Shown: positions 23,425 through 34,618, counted from the stretch's first letter. The stretch: 64,000 bases of DNA from Ephydatia muelleri (GCA_013339895.1 JABACO010000024.1:1775780-1839779); one strand, 5' to 3'. A program made the numbers and translations. The notes: generated by a model from the sequence alone, not told the origin.

Positions 23425-25105
23425 ATGGATCCAGATGAGCCTGCTACTACAAGCAAGTGTGAACCTGCTTGCCAGTTTAGAGACCAATGGCTGACTGTTC
23501 TTTCCATGGTTGTTTGAGGAAGGCAAGATGTTTGTACAGTGTGCTCATCACAAGAAGGAACATCAGGCCAATTTTTGATGGCAGCACTAGATTCACTAAC
23601 GCATCATGCTGAAAGGTACATATGTATAGGCTTATTCAGTTGTGTCCATTCATTATGCCAATGTTATCTACATGAAAAAAATAGCATCCAGCATAGGTCC
23701 TGCATGCATACACTGAGTGGAAATACTTCAACAGCTGAGCAGGCAGTGATGCACCGATTGGCTTTGCTGTTTCAAAATGCCCATGCCATTGCCAAGGCTG
23801 GTAGACCATTCACTGACATGGAGTGGATGTGTGCTCTGGACAAGAAAAAGGGTCTTGATGTGGGAGCATCATACAGGACTGACAGGAAGTGTTGCAAATT
23901 CATCCACTGCATTGCAGAAGAGCAGCGGTTGGGTTTGCAGGCACAACAACTGTCAAACAACTTCTTCTCTGTCATGATGGACGGCACTACAGATTCGTAT
24001 GTTAGTGATGCTGAAATTATCAATATAATGTACACAGGTACAGTGCTTCTCATTTAATTACTTTACTGGCTTCTAATATATAGGCAGGCTGTAAAAGGAG
24101 TGATTGCTGTCAACTTTCTTGCCTATGTAAATATTAGCCGAGGTACAGCTGACCACATATACAATGCAGTTGTCCAAGCCTTGGAGAATAATCTCCAGAT
24201 GACAAAAGAGACCATCTTTACCAAGCTGGTTGGATTTGGCAGTGATGGAGCATCTGTAATGACTGGATGCAAGAGTGGTGTCAGTACTCGGCTGAAGAGG
24301 GAACAACTACCGTTGTTCACAATGCACTGCATGGCACATAGGCTGGAACTGGGGTTCAAGGCAATTGTTGGAGAAAATAGCTTCATGACCACCTTCTCAG
24401 AGCTTTTATTTTCCATCTATAATTTCTACCGTTCAAGTGCTCTGAACCGAGAGAATCTCAAGTCATCCTGTGCTACAGCAGGTATGAAGTTCCTAGCACC
24501 CAGCAGGGTTGGTGGTACTAGGCAGCTGCCTCACACCATGCTGGCACTAAAGAAGTTGTGGAATATGTATCCAGCCCTAATGCAGCACTTTGAGCAGGTA
24601 AGGTGATTCTACAAACAAGCAAAAGTATTTATAATCTCTTTTTTAGTTGTCCATTGCAACAGGAGCAGGAGTGTCTAGTGATAGGAAGGCCAAAGCAAAG
24701 GGCTTTTTTAAAAAGCTCTCTTCTAAAAAAACCGTTTTGCTTGGGGCATTTGTTACAGATGTTGTAGAGACTCTCCACTCTGTATCGTTGGCCATACAGT
24801 CTCCAAGCTATTCCCCTGGGCATATCATTGGGACACTGAAGTAAACTCTGGCTAAGCTACAGGCACTAACAGAGAGGTGAATGATCCATACATAATTCAA
24901 AGTTAATCCCCTATTGCATGTATATTCATGTAGTCCTGGCCACTATTTGACATCAGCCCTTAAAAATGAGTCATCATTTATGGGGATCCTTTTATCGGGA
25001 AAGTACGACGTTGTTCAGCTAAAGGCATGAAGTGCCTTGTGGATGGTCTCACAGCGCAGCTGGAAAAGCGACTAGGAGAAAATGGAAGTGATGATGTCAC
25101 GAGTG
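23425..25105 (+). pseudogene. ZNF862-like hAT-transposase-derived gene, decayed
   Basis: Pieces in order: ATG at 23,425 with a finger-like start (FRDQWLTVL, then CTVCSS), an intron 23,616-23,684 joining to SIQHRSCM, then FVTDMEW-type and MDGTTDSYVSDAEI sequence. A second gap (24,038-24,083) leads to GVIAVNFLAYVNISRGTAD, GFGSDGASVMTGCKSG and FTMHCMAHRLELGF, the hAT RNase-H-like block of ZNF862/KIAA1586-type proteins. An intron at 24,598-24,646 leads to LSIATGAGVSSDRKAKAKG. The N-terminus has two compensating frame changes with a stop near 23,517. The exon junction at 24,037/24,084 is out of frame. A TAA or donor lies at 24,841, and a shifted fragment GKYDVV...CLVDGLTAQLEKRLG near 24,995-25,085 is cut by the duplicated block. 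The hAT dimerisation tail is missing. Antisense in a HECT intron. Confidence 0.72.
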
Positions 25106-25412
25106 CTATGCATTTTTGAACTCGTAGCTTAGCTCCAAAAGGCTGAACAAATTTCCAATTAGCGCCGATTCGAAATGCAATTAATGCACAAATGACAAAA
25201 TTGTTTTTGATCAACATTCATCTAACAGCAATTTAGGCAGGGTTCTTTGCTTACAGCAGCCACGGGGCTAACTATTGGGAGATTCACAACGCCCATAAAT
25301 ATTTAAAAACCTTTCATGTTTTGCCGTACTCCCTAACTTTTCTGGGCCCTTGAAATCTTAAAATACATAAACTTTTTCCAGGTCCAAAACCTGTATGAAC
25401 CTTGTGTATTAA

Positions 25413-25561
25413 CACTGTGTAAAAAGGGTTGTTATACACTGTGTATAACATTAATTACCAGTGTATAACACTGCATATGGAGACATTATACTCAATATTG
25501 TGTATAGCGTCTCCATACTAACTGTTAAATAGTATTGTATAAAAACCCTTTCTACACAGTG
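25413..25561. mobile_element. 149-bp MITE with TAA target duplication
   Basis: Ends are inverted: CACTGTGTAAAAAGGGTT at the left and AACCCTTTCTACACAGTG at the right. It is flanked by TAA on both sides (25,410-25,412 and 25,562-25,564). The duplicated locus near 27,830 has the uninterrupted sequence, giving an empty site. A 3-bp TWA-type duplication is usual for PIF/Harbinger-like elements; the family call is inference. Confidence 0.8.
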
Positions 25562-25634
25562 TAAGTATAGCAGCAGATGACAATGACATTTGTTTATGTG
25601 ATGCCTGTTTGATAAGTGTCATGGGTCAACTTAC

Positions 25635-25670
25635 ACTGGGTGATGTGACTGAAGCTTGCAACTGTGATGT
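25635..25670 (-). CDS. 36-nt mini-exon (copy A)
   Basis: Acceptor CTCTTCAG, donor GTAAGTTGACCC; encodes TSQLQASVTSPS in phase 0. Same exon type as the four copies at 27,903-28,398. Confidence 0.6.
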
Positions 25671-25833
25671 CTGAAGAGTTTTTTAAAGAGAAAAATTTAA
25701 GTCATGGTGATCTAATACATATGTGATATTACAAGTCATTGTACTACATATTTGTGTGTGATAGCAAAATACACATGCTGATGATGGCATTGGCAGTGTA
25801 CGTGATGCACGAGGAGATGTTTAAGAGAGTATC

Positions 25834-26172
25834 CAGGGAATAATTTAACCAGTATCACATCGCATTTTGCGATGCAGTTTTTATAAGGTGCAAAACAACT
25901 TTAAAATTTGTCGCAGAAAACTGCGATGCGAAGTTTTAATGTTTTTGAATACGCCATCACAGAATCGATCCACCCACGCTTACAGACACATGCTACGCGA
26001 AGAGAGCGTATGTACGGTACAAAAGAAGACACGCTGATTATTATATGGTTTCCACAACGTTGCATCATCAGTGTGATTGTACAGACTCACGTGATATCGA
26101 CGCATTGCTATGCAACTGAGACTTTGCATAGCAAAATTGCTATGCAATTTTTAAAAAGTAAATTATTACCTG
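25834..26172. mobile_element. About 339-bp element with GTATC target duplication
   Basis: Left end CAGGGAATAATTTAACC and right end AAATTATTACCTG are inverted. GTATC flanks both sides (25,829-25,833 and 26,173-26,177). The paralogous copy near 28,556 has a single GTATC, so it is the empty site. The 91-bp segment at the right junction (about 26,155-26,245) is repeated in tandem to 26,336. Confidence 0.65.
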
Positions 26173-26739
26173 GTATCACAATTAATTGCTATACTACCAA
26201 AACTTTAGTCTGATGGCCTGTAGCTATACCTCTGCAATAAAAAAAAAGTAAATTATTCCCTGGTATCACAATTAATTGCTATACTACCAAAACTTTAGTC
26301 TGATGGCCTGTAGCTATACCTCTGTACTACAATTGTAAATCTCAAGACAACCAAAAGCCTACAAACGTGATGTGTCAATGTTTGAAAACCCTATAGCAAT
26401 ATTAACAAGAACAATCTTCATTTTTCACTCATAGCTAGTTTCAGTGCAGAGGTGTGTGTGAGTGAGTGTTGTTTCTATAGCCCCGAAACTCATAAGGATT
26501 TTATACTAAAATGAATTCGAGTGAAATACACAGACTGACTCAGAACACTGGCACATTATATATATCGAAGCCTATTCAAATGCTCTAGAATAGAAAGCTA
26601 GAAAATATGCAGTGCAAATTACAGAACTCTAGACATGAGAACATACAAGTGTGAAACTTTGATCTCATACAGCACCTCCCCTGTTAGCCTTAAAACCAGG
26701 AGTGCAAGGAAAACGTCTCATTATTGTGTCTCTGAGACC

Positions 26740-27320
26740 TCTGAGGCTGTTGGGCATACAATTCCAGAGCTTAGATGGTGGTTTTTGTGCCGTGGTGATA
26801 AGGCACCGACATCTTGGAAAAAGAATCGTTTGCTCTCAAAGTAGCATGTTGCGCTACAGTTGCCAAGCATTATTTTATCTTATTTTTTATCGTCGAAGGA
26901 TTCAAGATGTTAAAACTGACAAACTTCCAATTGTGGATGTAGATGGGTCCTACTTGTATAGGAAGCAAAAGAAAATCCAGCAGTCAGCAGTCACATGATA
27001 TTTATTACACATCCGATCTTTCACGAAAAGGGTCCATTCCTTGTGCTAGTGCCAGAATGGACCCCTTTCATGAATCGGATGTGCAATAAACATCACGTCC
27101 AGAGTAAAAACTGCAGCGGTTGCCTATAGTGATATCATGTCACATTTGCGGACGTTAGTATTCCTGCATGGCCTCATTTTGAACAATGGGCGATAAATAC
27201 ATTGTATGAGGCATTGGAATGCACGGCTACTGCCATACCTGACTGCTGGATTTTCTATTGCTTCCTTTACAAGTATGACCCATCTACATCCACAATTAGA
27301 AGTTTATATCAGTACAGAAA
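26740..27320. mobile_element. Foldback element related to 34.62-35.19 kb
   Basis: The left part (around GTGGATGTAGATGGGTC, 26,930-26,950) is the reverse complement of the right part (GACCCATCTACATCCAC type, 27,278-27,297). The centre contains a hairpin, 27,009-27,090, from CACATCCGATCTTTCACG to a near-exact inverse. The element at 34,619-35,190 has the same pieces in another order. Non-coding. Confidence 0.6.
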
Positions 27321-27543
27321 TGCCAAGTTCCACAGAGTCAGATGCTGGAGCCTCCTTGTGTATATATACGTGTGACACACATGCAATGTGATATAGCATG
27401 TGTTATCTGTTTTCTGTGAGTAGTATTATTACGGTTCAAGTGGAAAGTAAGAGTTACGTTCATATGTTAACAAATTGTCGACAGTACCAAAAAACAACTG
27501 CTACCTGCAACACACACATACTATGTCTCAGTACAGATACCTT

Positions 27544-28800
27544 TGAACTCGTAGCTTTGCTCTAAAACGCTGAATTTCCAATTAGTACTGATTTGAAATG
27601 CAATCACGCAACATAATTGTTATTGATCAACATTCATCTAACAGCAATTTAGGCAGGGTTCTTTGCTTACAGCAGCCACGGGGCTAACTATTGGGAGATT
27701 CACAACACGCATAAATATTAAAAAACCTTTCACATTGTTCCGTACTCCCTAACTTTTCTGGGCCCTTGAAATCTTACAACTCAAATTCATAACTTTTTCC
27801 AGAATTCCAAAACCTCTATGAACCCTGTGTATTAACTATACGCATAGCAACAGATGACATTGACATTTGTGTATGTGATGCCTGTTTGATGGTTCAACTT
27901 ACACTTGGTGATGTGACTGAAGCTTGCAACTGTGATGTCTAAAGAGTTTTAAGAGAAAAATATAAGCCATGGTGATCTAATACATATGTGATGATGATTG
28001 ACACTTCTTAATTGTATACGTGATGCCAGTTTGATAAGTGTCATGGGTCAACTTACACTTGGTGATGTGACTGAAGCTTGCAACCGTGATGTCTGAAGAG
28101 TTTTAAGAGAAAAATATAAGCCATGGTGATCTAATACATATGTGATGATGACATTGACACTTAATTGTGTATGTGATGCCTGTTTGATAAGTGTCATGGC
28201 TCAACTTACACTTGGTGATGTAACTGAAGCTTGCAACTGTGATGTCTGAAGTGTTTTAAGAGAAAAATATAAGCCATGGTGATCTAATACATATGTGATG
28301 ATGACATTGACACTTAATTGTATACGTGATGCCTGTTTGATAAGTGTCATGGGTCAACTTACACTTGGTGATGTGACTGAAGCTTGCAACCGTGATGTCT
28401 GAAGAGTTTTTTAAAGAGAAAAATATAAGTCACGGTGATCTAATACATATGTGTTATTACAAGTCATTGTACTAAATGTTTGTGTGTGATAGCAACATAC
28501 ACATGCTGATGATGGCATTGGCAGTGCACGTGATGTATGAAGAGATGTTTAAGAGAGTATCACAAATAATTGTTATACTACCAAAACTTTAGCCTGATGA
28601 CCAGTAGCTATACCTCTGTACTACAATTGTAAATCTCAAGACAACCAAAAGCCTACAAACGTGATGTGTCAATGTTTGAAAAGCATTCTTCACTCATAGC
28701 CAGTTTTTCAGTGCAGAGGTGTGTGAGTGTTGTTTCTATAGCCTCGAAACTCATAAGGATTTTATACTAAAATGAATTTGTGTGAATAGACAGATTGAAT
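27544..28800. repeat. Segmental duplication, copy B
   Basis: Counterpart of 25,112-26,540 without the two MITEs. Here the 36-nt mini-exon with its intron has been amplified to four tandem units of about 153 bp (27,880-28,440). Confidence 0.8.
27903..28398 (-). CDS. Four tandem 36-nt mini-exons of the HECT gene
   Basis: Exons at 28,363-28,398, 28,210-28,245, 28,057-28,092 and 27,903-27,938 are each exactly 36 nt, phase 0-0, with a TTCAG or TTTAG acceptor and GTAAGTTGA donor. Peptides are TSRLQASVTSPS or TSQLQASVTSPS (one has L for V). Period about 153 bp. Because each adds 12 codons in phase 0, any number can be included or skipped without breaking the frame. Assignment to the HECT gene rests on orientation, phase and similarity to the exon at 22,747-22,786; transcripts are not visible here. 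Confidence 0.62.
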
Positions 28801-28823
28801 CAGAACATGTGCGCATTTTATAT

Positions 28824-29660
28824 GGGTCAGTTTCCGAGAAAATGAAAAGTGGCTATATATATAAAGTTATAAAAATGCTTCACGTTTGAATCGCTAAAAC
28901 TCCATAACGGTTTAAGCTATCAACTTCCTATTTTCTACATTTCATACTACACCATTTCTCTACCGTAAAATATTTTTGGGGGTCTTGCACTTGCTCCGTG
29001 CCCGTATTGCAACGTCCGATACCCCACAGGGTATGAACCCGTCATAACTTTCGGCAGGAGTAATCAAATCGCTTCAAATTCGGTTTGTAGGTAGAGGGAT
29101 CCTATAGCTATTGATTTGTTCTGTTGCTAATTTTGACTCTATCCATTGCGGAGATACAGGTGTGCAAAGTTTACGCACATGTCCTGCTCGATTTGCCCAG
29201 GCAACCCTATTTCCATTCTCCCATTCCGCATGAATATTAATCACTTCCTTGTTCCGCCCATTCTCCACGCTATAGCCGTTCGCAACTCAATGTCTGTTTC
29301 TTTTTTGTTGTTTTGTTTTATCTTCTGAGTCTATATGGGTCAAAGAAGATGAGTTATCACTTAGTACGATGATCGTACCGAATTAACGGATCCAAGTGAA
29401 TGGAGTTGTCAGCTAGCGCCTGATGGTTGTCGTCGCCTCCCACGTCATGGACGCGCGTAAGGATTTTTTTTCCTACTCACTCGCATCACCGTTCGGTACC
29501 TAGTATTGGCATTCCCACATTCGCTTGCTTAACTTCATTCCTGTCATGCCCACTCGGCTACACTGCAGGGATGCTATAACTTAGCTCACATAGCACGTGA
29601 ACATGCACTACGCACTTGCATTGTTACCTGCCACACACCTACCTACTGTATCTTTGCACA
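28824..29660 (+). mobile_element. Solo arm of the giant foldback family
   Basis: Begins GGGTCAGTTTCCGAGAAAA after an ATAT flank. It continues with the family block (GCACTTGCTCCGTGCC, TACCCCACAGGGTATGAACC, CCCACTCGGCTACACTGC) and then runs into CA-rich DNA, as in the left arm at 53,814. No matching right arm was found downstream. Confidence 0.68.
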
Positions 29661-29824
29661 CACAAACACGCTCACACCATGCACACAAAAACACACACAC
29701 ATACACACACAGACTGGGCTTGTACCAGATGCAGTGACATTGGTTCTTATTCACTGTTTTCACAAAGCGTACATGTGCATGAATGTACACGCCTGTGCAC
29801 ACACACATGCACGCACACATACAT

Positions 29825-29871
<47 letters not shown>

Positions 29872-30290
29872 AAGACTGGGCTTGTACCACTTGCAGTGAC
29901 TTTGGGTTCTTATTTCTCACACTGTATTCACAAAGCATGTACATGTGCAAGAACTCACTTGCATTGTTATGTAAATAGCACATTCGTCACAAACACACAC
30001 ACACACAAGCACACACACAGACTGGGCTTGTACCGCTTGCAGTGACTTTTTTCTCACACTGTTATTACAAAGCTTACATGTGCATGAATGTACACACCTG
30101 TGTGCACACACACACACACACGACTGGGCTTGTACCACTTGCAGTGACTTTGGGCTCTTATTTCTCACACTGTTTTCACAAAGCATGTACATGTGTAACA
30201 ACACACCTTGCATTGTTATGTAAATAGCCTGTACACCATATTCGTCACAAACGCACACACCACACACACATACAGTTGTCAGATTAAAAG
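29661..30290. repeat. CA-rich minisatellite with a conserved spacer
   Basis: CA tracts alternate with a repeated spacer of roughly 80-90 bp that contains GGGCTTGTACC, TGCAGTGAC, TTCTCACACTG and ACAAAGC...ACATGTGCATGAATG. Copies start near 29,715, 29,876, 30,023 and 30,121. The ORFs here are repeat artefacts. Confidence 0.85.
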
Positions 30291-30436
30291 TCACGTTTCG
30301 TTTTAGTGCGACGATTACTGCACCATGCAGTCTTTTCATAAACACCATATTAGTACGATTATCTCCTTTCACCCTTTCGTATGTGTTAAACGATACTTGT
30401 GAACTGCGCAACTCCGTTTAATGTTTAAATGATCAC

Positions 30437-30476
30437 GCGTTACCCTTGGGGAACGAACGTTCCCCAAGGGTAACGC
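30437..30476. repeat. Perfect 40-bp palindrome at the left end of the piggyBac element
   Basis: A 19-bp arm GCGTTACCCTTGGGGAACG, two bases AA, and the exact inverse. The right end of the element carries GCGTTACCCCTGGGGAACG at 32,760-32,778, so the inner half of the palindrome serves as the matching terminal inverted repeat (18 of 19 bases). Confidence 0.8.
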
Positions 30477-30643
30477 ACATTTGCTGGCCTCTGGCTCTCA
30501 CTAGAAATAATGGCTACGCACAAATCTTCTACTGTGTGGCATTATTATCTGATCCCAACATCCGCCTGAGGTTAAAAAGTGATTGTGATATCTGCGCTTT
30601 GCGCTATGCTTCTTTTGTTCCACATTCTTTGTACCTGACGATA

Positions 30644-32680
30644 ATGGCGAAGGGTTTGAGTGTTGGAGATAGAGTGTGCGCAAATGCTACAAAGGTTCTT
30701 GGCGCCAGAAAAGCTACAGCCGAGTTTGGGAAACAGGCATCTAAGGTCCAATTGCGTGGAAAGGTAACTGAAAAGGTAGGAGCAGGACCGTCGGCAAAAT
30801 GGCGCGTAAGGTGGGACAAACCTGAGATCGATATGTTACTGAACGCTCGCAGTCTCACTCGTGAGACACGCGATCTCGAGCCTGAAGATGACGATATGAA
30901 CAGTTCGAGCGACGATGAAGATGAGTCTTCAGATGATGCTCCTGAAGAGAACCCCGTTATTGAAGACACTCTAGCAAGACCCGCCCCTTCCGATAATCCG
31001 CTCATTGTAGATGGAATACAATGGACAGCAGTTGATGCCATCACTGCTAACCACTTCGATGGAGATCATCACAGCATGAGGATTCTGTGGGGAGATGATG
31101 CACACATTTCCAGTAGATCTGTGTATGACTTTTTCCTGATGATGTTTCCAACCCATATGCTGGCTGATTTTGCATTTTGGACATCAACAGTGCTGAAAGA
31201 TGCTGGGCAGGCAGAAACATCACCGCAGGAGGTACTGAAGGTGCTTGGGTTTTTGTATGGCATGACTGTGCATCCATATGGGGACCGTCGCAAGTATTGG
31301 AGTGTTGAAAACAGTGAAGATAGCCTCCTTCCTGCTCCAGCATGGGGAAATCGATTTGGTATGGGGCAAAGAAGGTTCGAAACTGTTCTCCGTTATTTGA
31401 CTTTTCATGATCCTTCAACTTTCAATGAAAGTGACAGGTGGCACCCAGTTCGCACACTTGTTGATACTTTCAATCAGCGCAGGCTTGGTAAGGTTCGTCC
31501 TTCGAGCTGTCTTGTTGTAGATGAGTCTTTTGCATCCTGGATTAGTAGAAAGCCAGATGATATGCCAGATGCTCTCCCACACACCCAAAAGATAATTCGC
31601 AAGCCAAAAGGTGTTGGCACAGAGTTTAAAAACCTTGCTGATGGTGTGACTGGTGTCATGCTGAGATTAGAAATACAAGAAAAGAAAAGTGATATGGCAG
31701 ACAAAGACTGGTCAGCACTCCCTGCTGGCACAGCATGGTTGCTTCGGTTATGTGAGCCCTACTTCGGAAGCCATCGGATAGTTAGGGCAGACTCTGCATT
31801 CACTAGTACAACAGCGGCTGTATTGCTGGGAAAAAGAGGCTTGTTCTTACAGGGCATCGTGAAAGGGGCAACTAAAGAGTTCCCTGCAAAGTACTTGGAC
31901 AATTGTCAGTACCAGAGGGGTGACCACCATGCTGCAACTGCAACAATTGAAGGTGTCCCAATGATTGCACTGGGCTGGAAAGATAAGACGCTAAAAAGGT
32001 TCTTGTCAACATGTGGGACAACAGTGGAAGGCCAGCCACACACGAAGAAAAGATACCGTGTGTCTGAAGATGGAGAGTCATCAGAGATATTTTACAAGAC
32101 TGTGAAAAGACCCAAGCTAGTAGAAGAATACTTTGATAGTGCTAGCAAGATTGATGTACATAACCACCTTCGCCAGGGTTCACTGGCACTTGAGGAAGCT
32201 TGGGGGACAAGGAAATGGCATCACCGTGTCTTTGCAAGCATTTTGGGAATGGTGGAGGTGGATGCCTTCCTACTGTATTCAGCCCTTCATTTAGATGGTA
32301 AAAGCATGGAACACCGCACATTCACAGAGAGATTGGCACTGTCTCTCATTACCAACACATATGGTGTTCCAGTGTCGCCCCATACTAGGTCCCTAAGGTC
32401 ACCACAACAATCTGAAAGTGCATCTACAGATACAGCTCATCTCTTTATGCCCCTGACCACACTACACCAGTATGAGTCAAAGCAGGGCAGTGCTGGAGGG
32501 GCTAGGAGAAAGTGCCTGGTGTGTGTACGTGTGTTCAAAGAGCAGAACAATGGCCACTACTTCTGCTCAACATGCAGTCGACCTCCTGAAGGTTTAATAG
32601 TGACTGTATGTGGAATGTCATCAGATAGAGGCTCTCGCTGCATGGATTGGCATAGGGAGCGTGGCATACCTGAACTCTGA
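30644..32680 (+). CDS. piggyBac-like transposase (PGBD family, DDE_Tnp_1_7 type)
   Basis: The frame is uninterrupted and opens upstream at 30,446, but the ATG at 30,644 (MAKGLSVGDRVCANATKVLG) is preferred, because the family-like protein begins there and the upstream 66 residues overlap the terminal repeat. The product is 678 residues. An acidic stretch (about 84-105) precedes the transposase domain: VYDFFLMMFP, FGMGQRRFETVLRYLTFHD, LVVDESFASW (first catalytic Asp), VRADSAFTST (second) and KIDVHNHLRQGSLALEEAWG (third-Asp region). The C-terminal Cys/His cluster (CLVC, CSTC, CGM, C, WH) is the usual piggyBac DNA-binding finger. The element spans about 30,458-32,778. No TTAA duplication was recognised. 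Antisense in a HECT intron; looks recently active. Confidence 0.85.
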   Translation: MAKGLSVGDRVCANATKVLGARKATAEFGKQASKVQLRGKVTEKVGAGPSAKWRVRWDKPEIDMLLNARSLTRETRDLEPEDDDMNSSSDDEDESSDDAPEENPVIEDTLARPAPSDNPLIVDGIQWTAVDAITANHFDGDHHSMRILWGDDAHISSRSVYDFFLMMFPTHMLADFAFWTSTVLKDAGQAETSPQEVLKVLGFLYGMTVHPYGDRRKYWSVENSEDSLLPAPAWGNRFGMGQRRFETVLRYLTFHDPSTFNESDRWHPVRTLVDTFNQRRLGKVRPSSCLVVDESFASWISRKPDDMPDALPHTQKIIRKPKGVGTEFKNLADGVTGVMLRLEIQEKKSDMADKDWSALPAGTAWLLRLCEPYFGSHRIVRADSAFTSTTAAVLLGKRGLFLQGIVKGATKEFPAKYLDNCQYQRGDHHAATATIEGVPMIALGWKDKTLKRFLSTCGTTVEGQPHTKKRYRVSEDGESSEIFYKTVKRPKLVEEYFDSASKIDVHNHLRQGSLALEEAWGTRKWHHRVFASILGMVEVDAFLLYSALHLDGKSMEHRTFTERLALSLITNTYGVPVSPHTRSLRSPQQSESASTDTAHLFMPLTTLHQYESKQGSAGGARRKCLVCVRVFKEQNNGHYFCSTCSRPPEGLIVTVCGMSSDRGSRCMDWHRERGIPEL

Positions 32681-32759
32681 AACTATGCACTTTTACATGT
32701 AGCACTATGGAGCATATGAGTAGTGTAATTTTGCTACATTGTAATGTATAATGTTATAC

Positions 32760-32778
32760 GCGTTACCCCTGGGGAACG
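32760..32778. repeat. Right terminal repeat of the piggyBac element
   Basis: GCGTTACCCCTGGGGAACG, one mismatch from the left palindrome arm. Confidence 0.7.
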
Positions 32779-33365
32779 TAATGCTTGCGCAGATAGACAT
32801 TAAACTGGTTTTATAGTTAAGCACGCGGCATCTTTTTGAATAGTCGATAGTTTAAACGATGACGCTTCGAAAAGCACTGAAAGAACTGAGTAAGTATAAG
32901 TAACTTTCCAAAATAATCGGAAAAGTATATCATATTGTACTTGTTCCAAAGAACCTGTTTTTCCTAATATTCTGGGCCGAGGAGAATTCCGTAACAAGGG
33001 TGCTGAAGGAGAAGGTGTTGCCATCGGTAAAAGGAGCTGCGCATGAGGTTGGCAGCACTGTACAAGTGAATACTTTCACGCATACATTCTAGGCCCTCCG
33101 ATCGCAAGCGCTTGTAGATAGTTGGCGCTTTGTGCCCTTTCCGATGATAAAAAAGGATGCGAAGCTTGACATAATTGCTGTACACCATTTTCAAAAATAA
33201 TAAGTTATTAGTTAAGTGACGCGGTAAAAAAAAACTATGACGTCTTGACAAAATGCGGTGCTAATACGAACGGTGCAATCGATTCGAAGACAAAACTAAG
33301 CCAAACCCGAAGCCATACACCCGTGCAACGATCGTCACACTAAAACGAAACGTGACTTTTAATCT
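32779..33365. other. Non-coding interval right of piggyBac
   Basis: Mixed-composition DNA with no supported ORF or repeat beyond the window. It ends at a fragment (AAACGAAACGTGACTTTTAA) that also occurs inverted near 30,280-30,310, just left of the transposon. The flanks on the two sides are therefore related. Confidence 0.45.
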
Positions 33366-33375
33366 GACGCCTACT

Positions 33376-33441
<66 letters not shown>

Positions 33442-33641
33442 GGCTTGTACCACATGCAGAGGTTTTACAAAGCGTACATGTGCATGAATGAACACACATA
33501 CACACATGTGCACACACACAGTACCACTTGCAGTGACTTTGGGTTCTTATTTCTCACACTGTCACTGTTTTCACAAAGCACGTACTTGTGCATGAATGTA
33601 CACACTTGATTATTATGTAAATAGCTGTACACCATATTCGT

Positions 33642-33687
<46 letters not shown>

Positions 33688-34140
33688 ACTCGTGCACACA
33701 CACACACACAGGCTCGTACTACCTGCAGTGACATCAATTGGGTTCTCATTTTCACACTGTTTTCACGAAGTGTACATGTGCATGAATGTGCACACCTGTG
33801 CACACACATTGTTATGTACACAGCCTGTACACCATATATTTGTCACACATACAGCGCATACACATACAATACACTTGCATTGTTATGGAATGGAATCTTG
33901 TGCACAACACATACATACACTCATGTACAGTACACTTGTACGCGCGCATAAAAATGAAAAACATTAAGCATGTCTACACACACTCACACACACATGTACA
34001 TTGCGTAATGTCTAAACTTGTTCTCTGTACCTGCACATGCATTGTATTCCATTTAACAGCTTTATGCATGTATTTTGACTTCTATACCCTGTCCCTTTGC
34101 ACTCGTAGTGTGTCCCTCTGTAGTGTTGCAGGAAGTTGAC
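33366..34140. repeat. CA-rich minisatellite, second block
   Basis: Same CA tracts and the same conserved spacer as 29,661-30,290 (copies near 33,438, 33,522 and 33,710), with a (CA)n run of about 62 bp at 33,379-33,440. It decays into CA-poorer DNA after 33,850. Confidence 0.85.
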
Positions 34141-34618
34141 AACTTGGTTCTCTGTACATACACACTTACATCACCATTTTCTGAGGTGTGAAATAAAAAT
34201 GGGCACAACCCTGACTAAACTTATTTTTGTTCGCTATGCTCAGCTTTGTTCCACTTGCATGACTTTTCTCAATGTTTTCACCTCACATAGAGTACATGTA
34301 CATGCCCTCATGGACACACACCCATCGTTTGATAGCGACAAAGAGGGAAATGATCCGATTCACCGACCTCCCTCCAGACGCGAGTCACGTTTTTTTTTAA
34401 TGACTTCATTATACGGCATCATTCCTATATGGAACCTGCTTCCACAGGTTCCGATATCCCCAGTGTACTGCTAGAAGATTGAGGAAATGGGAGCCCATGG
34501 CTGCAGTTTCCATGTAAATACTACAAACTTTACAGGGAACAATGATATTCACTGTCAGACATGAAAGGCTTCCAACACAGTGAAAAGCCCTATAGCATAA
34601 GCCCACACACGTGCGCAC
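34141..34618. other. Non-coding interval
   Basis: No gene or repeat recognised. Confidence 0.4.

Larger units (their letters stand above)
25112..26540. repeat. Segmental duplication, copy A (with two MITE insertions)
   Basis: Starts TTTGAACTCGTAGCTT and matches 27,544-28,800 over most of its length: GCAGCCACGGGGCTAACTAT, the 36-nt mini-exon region, and GACAACCAAAAGCCTACAAA. It differs by two insertions (25,413-25,561 and 25,834-26,172), a 91-bp tandem repeat after the second, and one mini-exon where copy B has four. Confidence 0.8.

Noticed and set aside
27880-28440. Regular 153-bp repeats as a CRISPR-like array
   Set aside because: The whole unit is repeated with no short repeat and variable spacer pattern, and the context is a eukaryotic genome.
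30446-30643. Upstream ATG at 30,446 for the piggyBac transposase
   Set aside because: The extra 66 residues overlap the terminal palindrome and show no family-like features; the ATG at 30,644 fits better.
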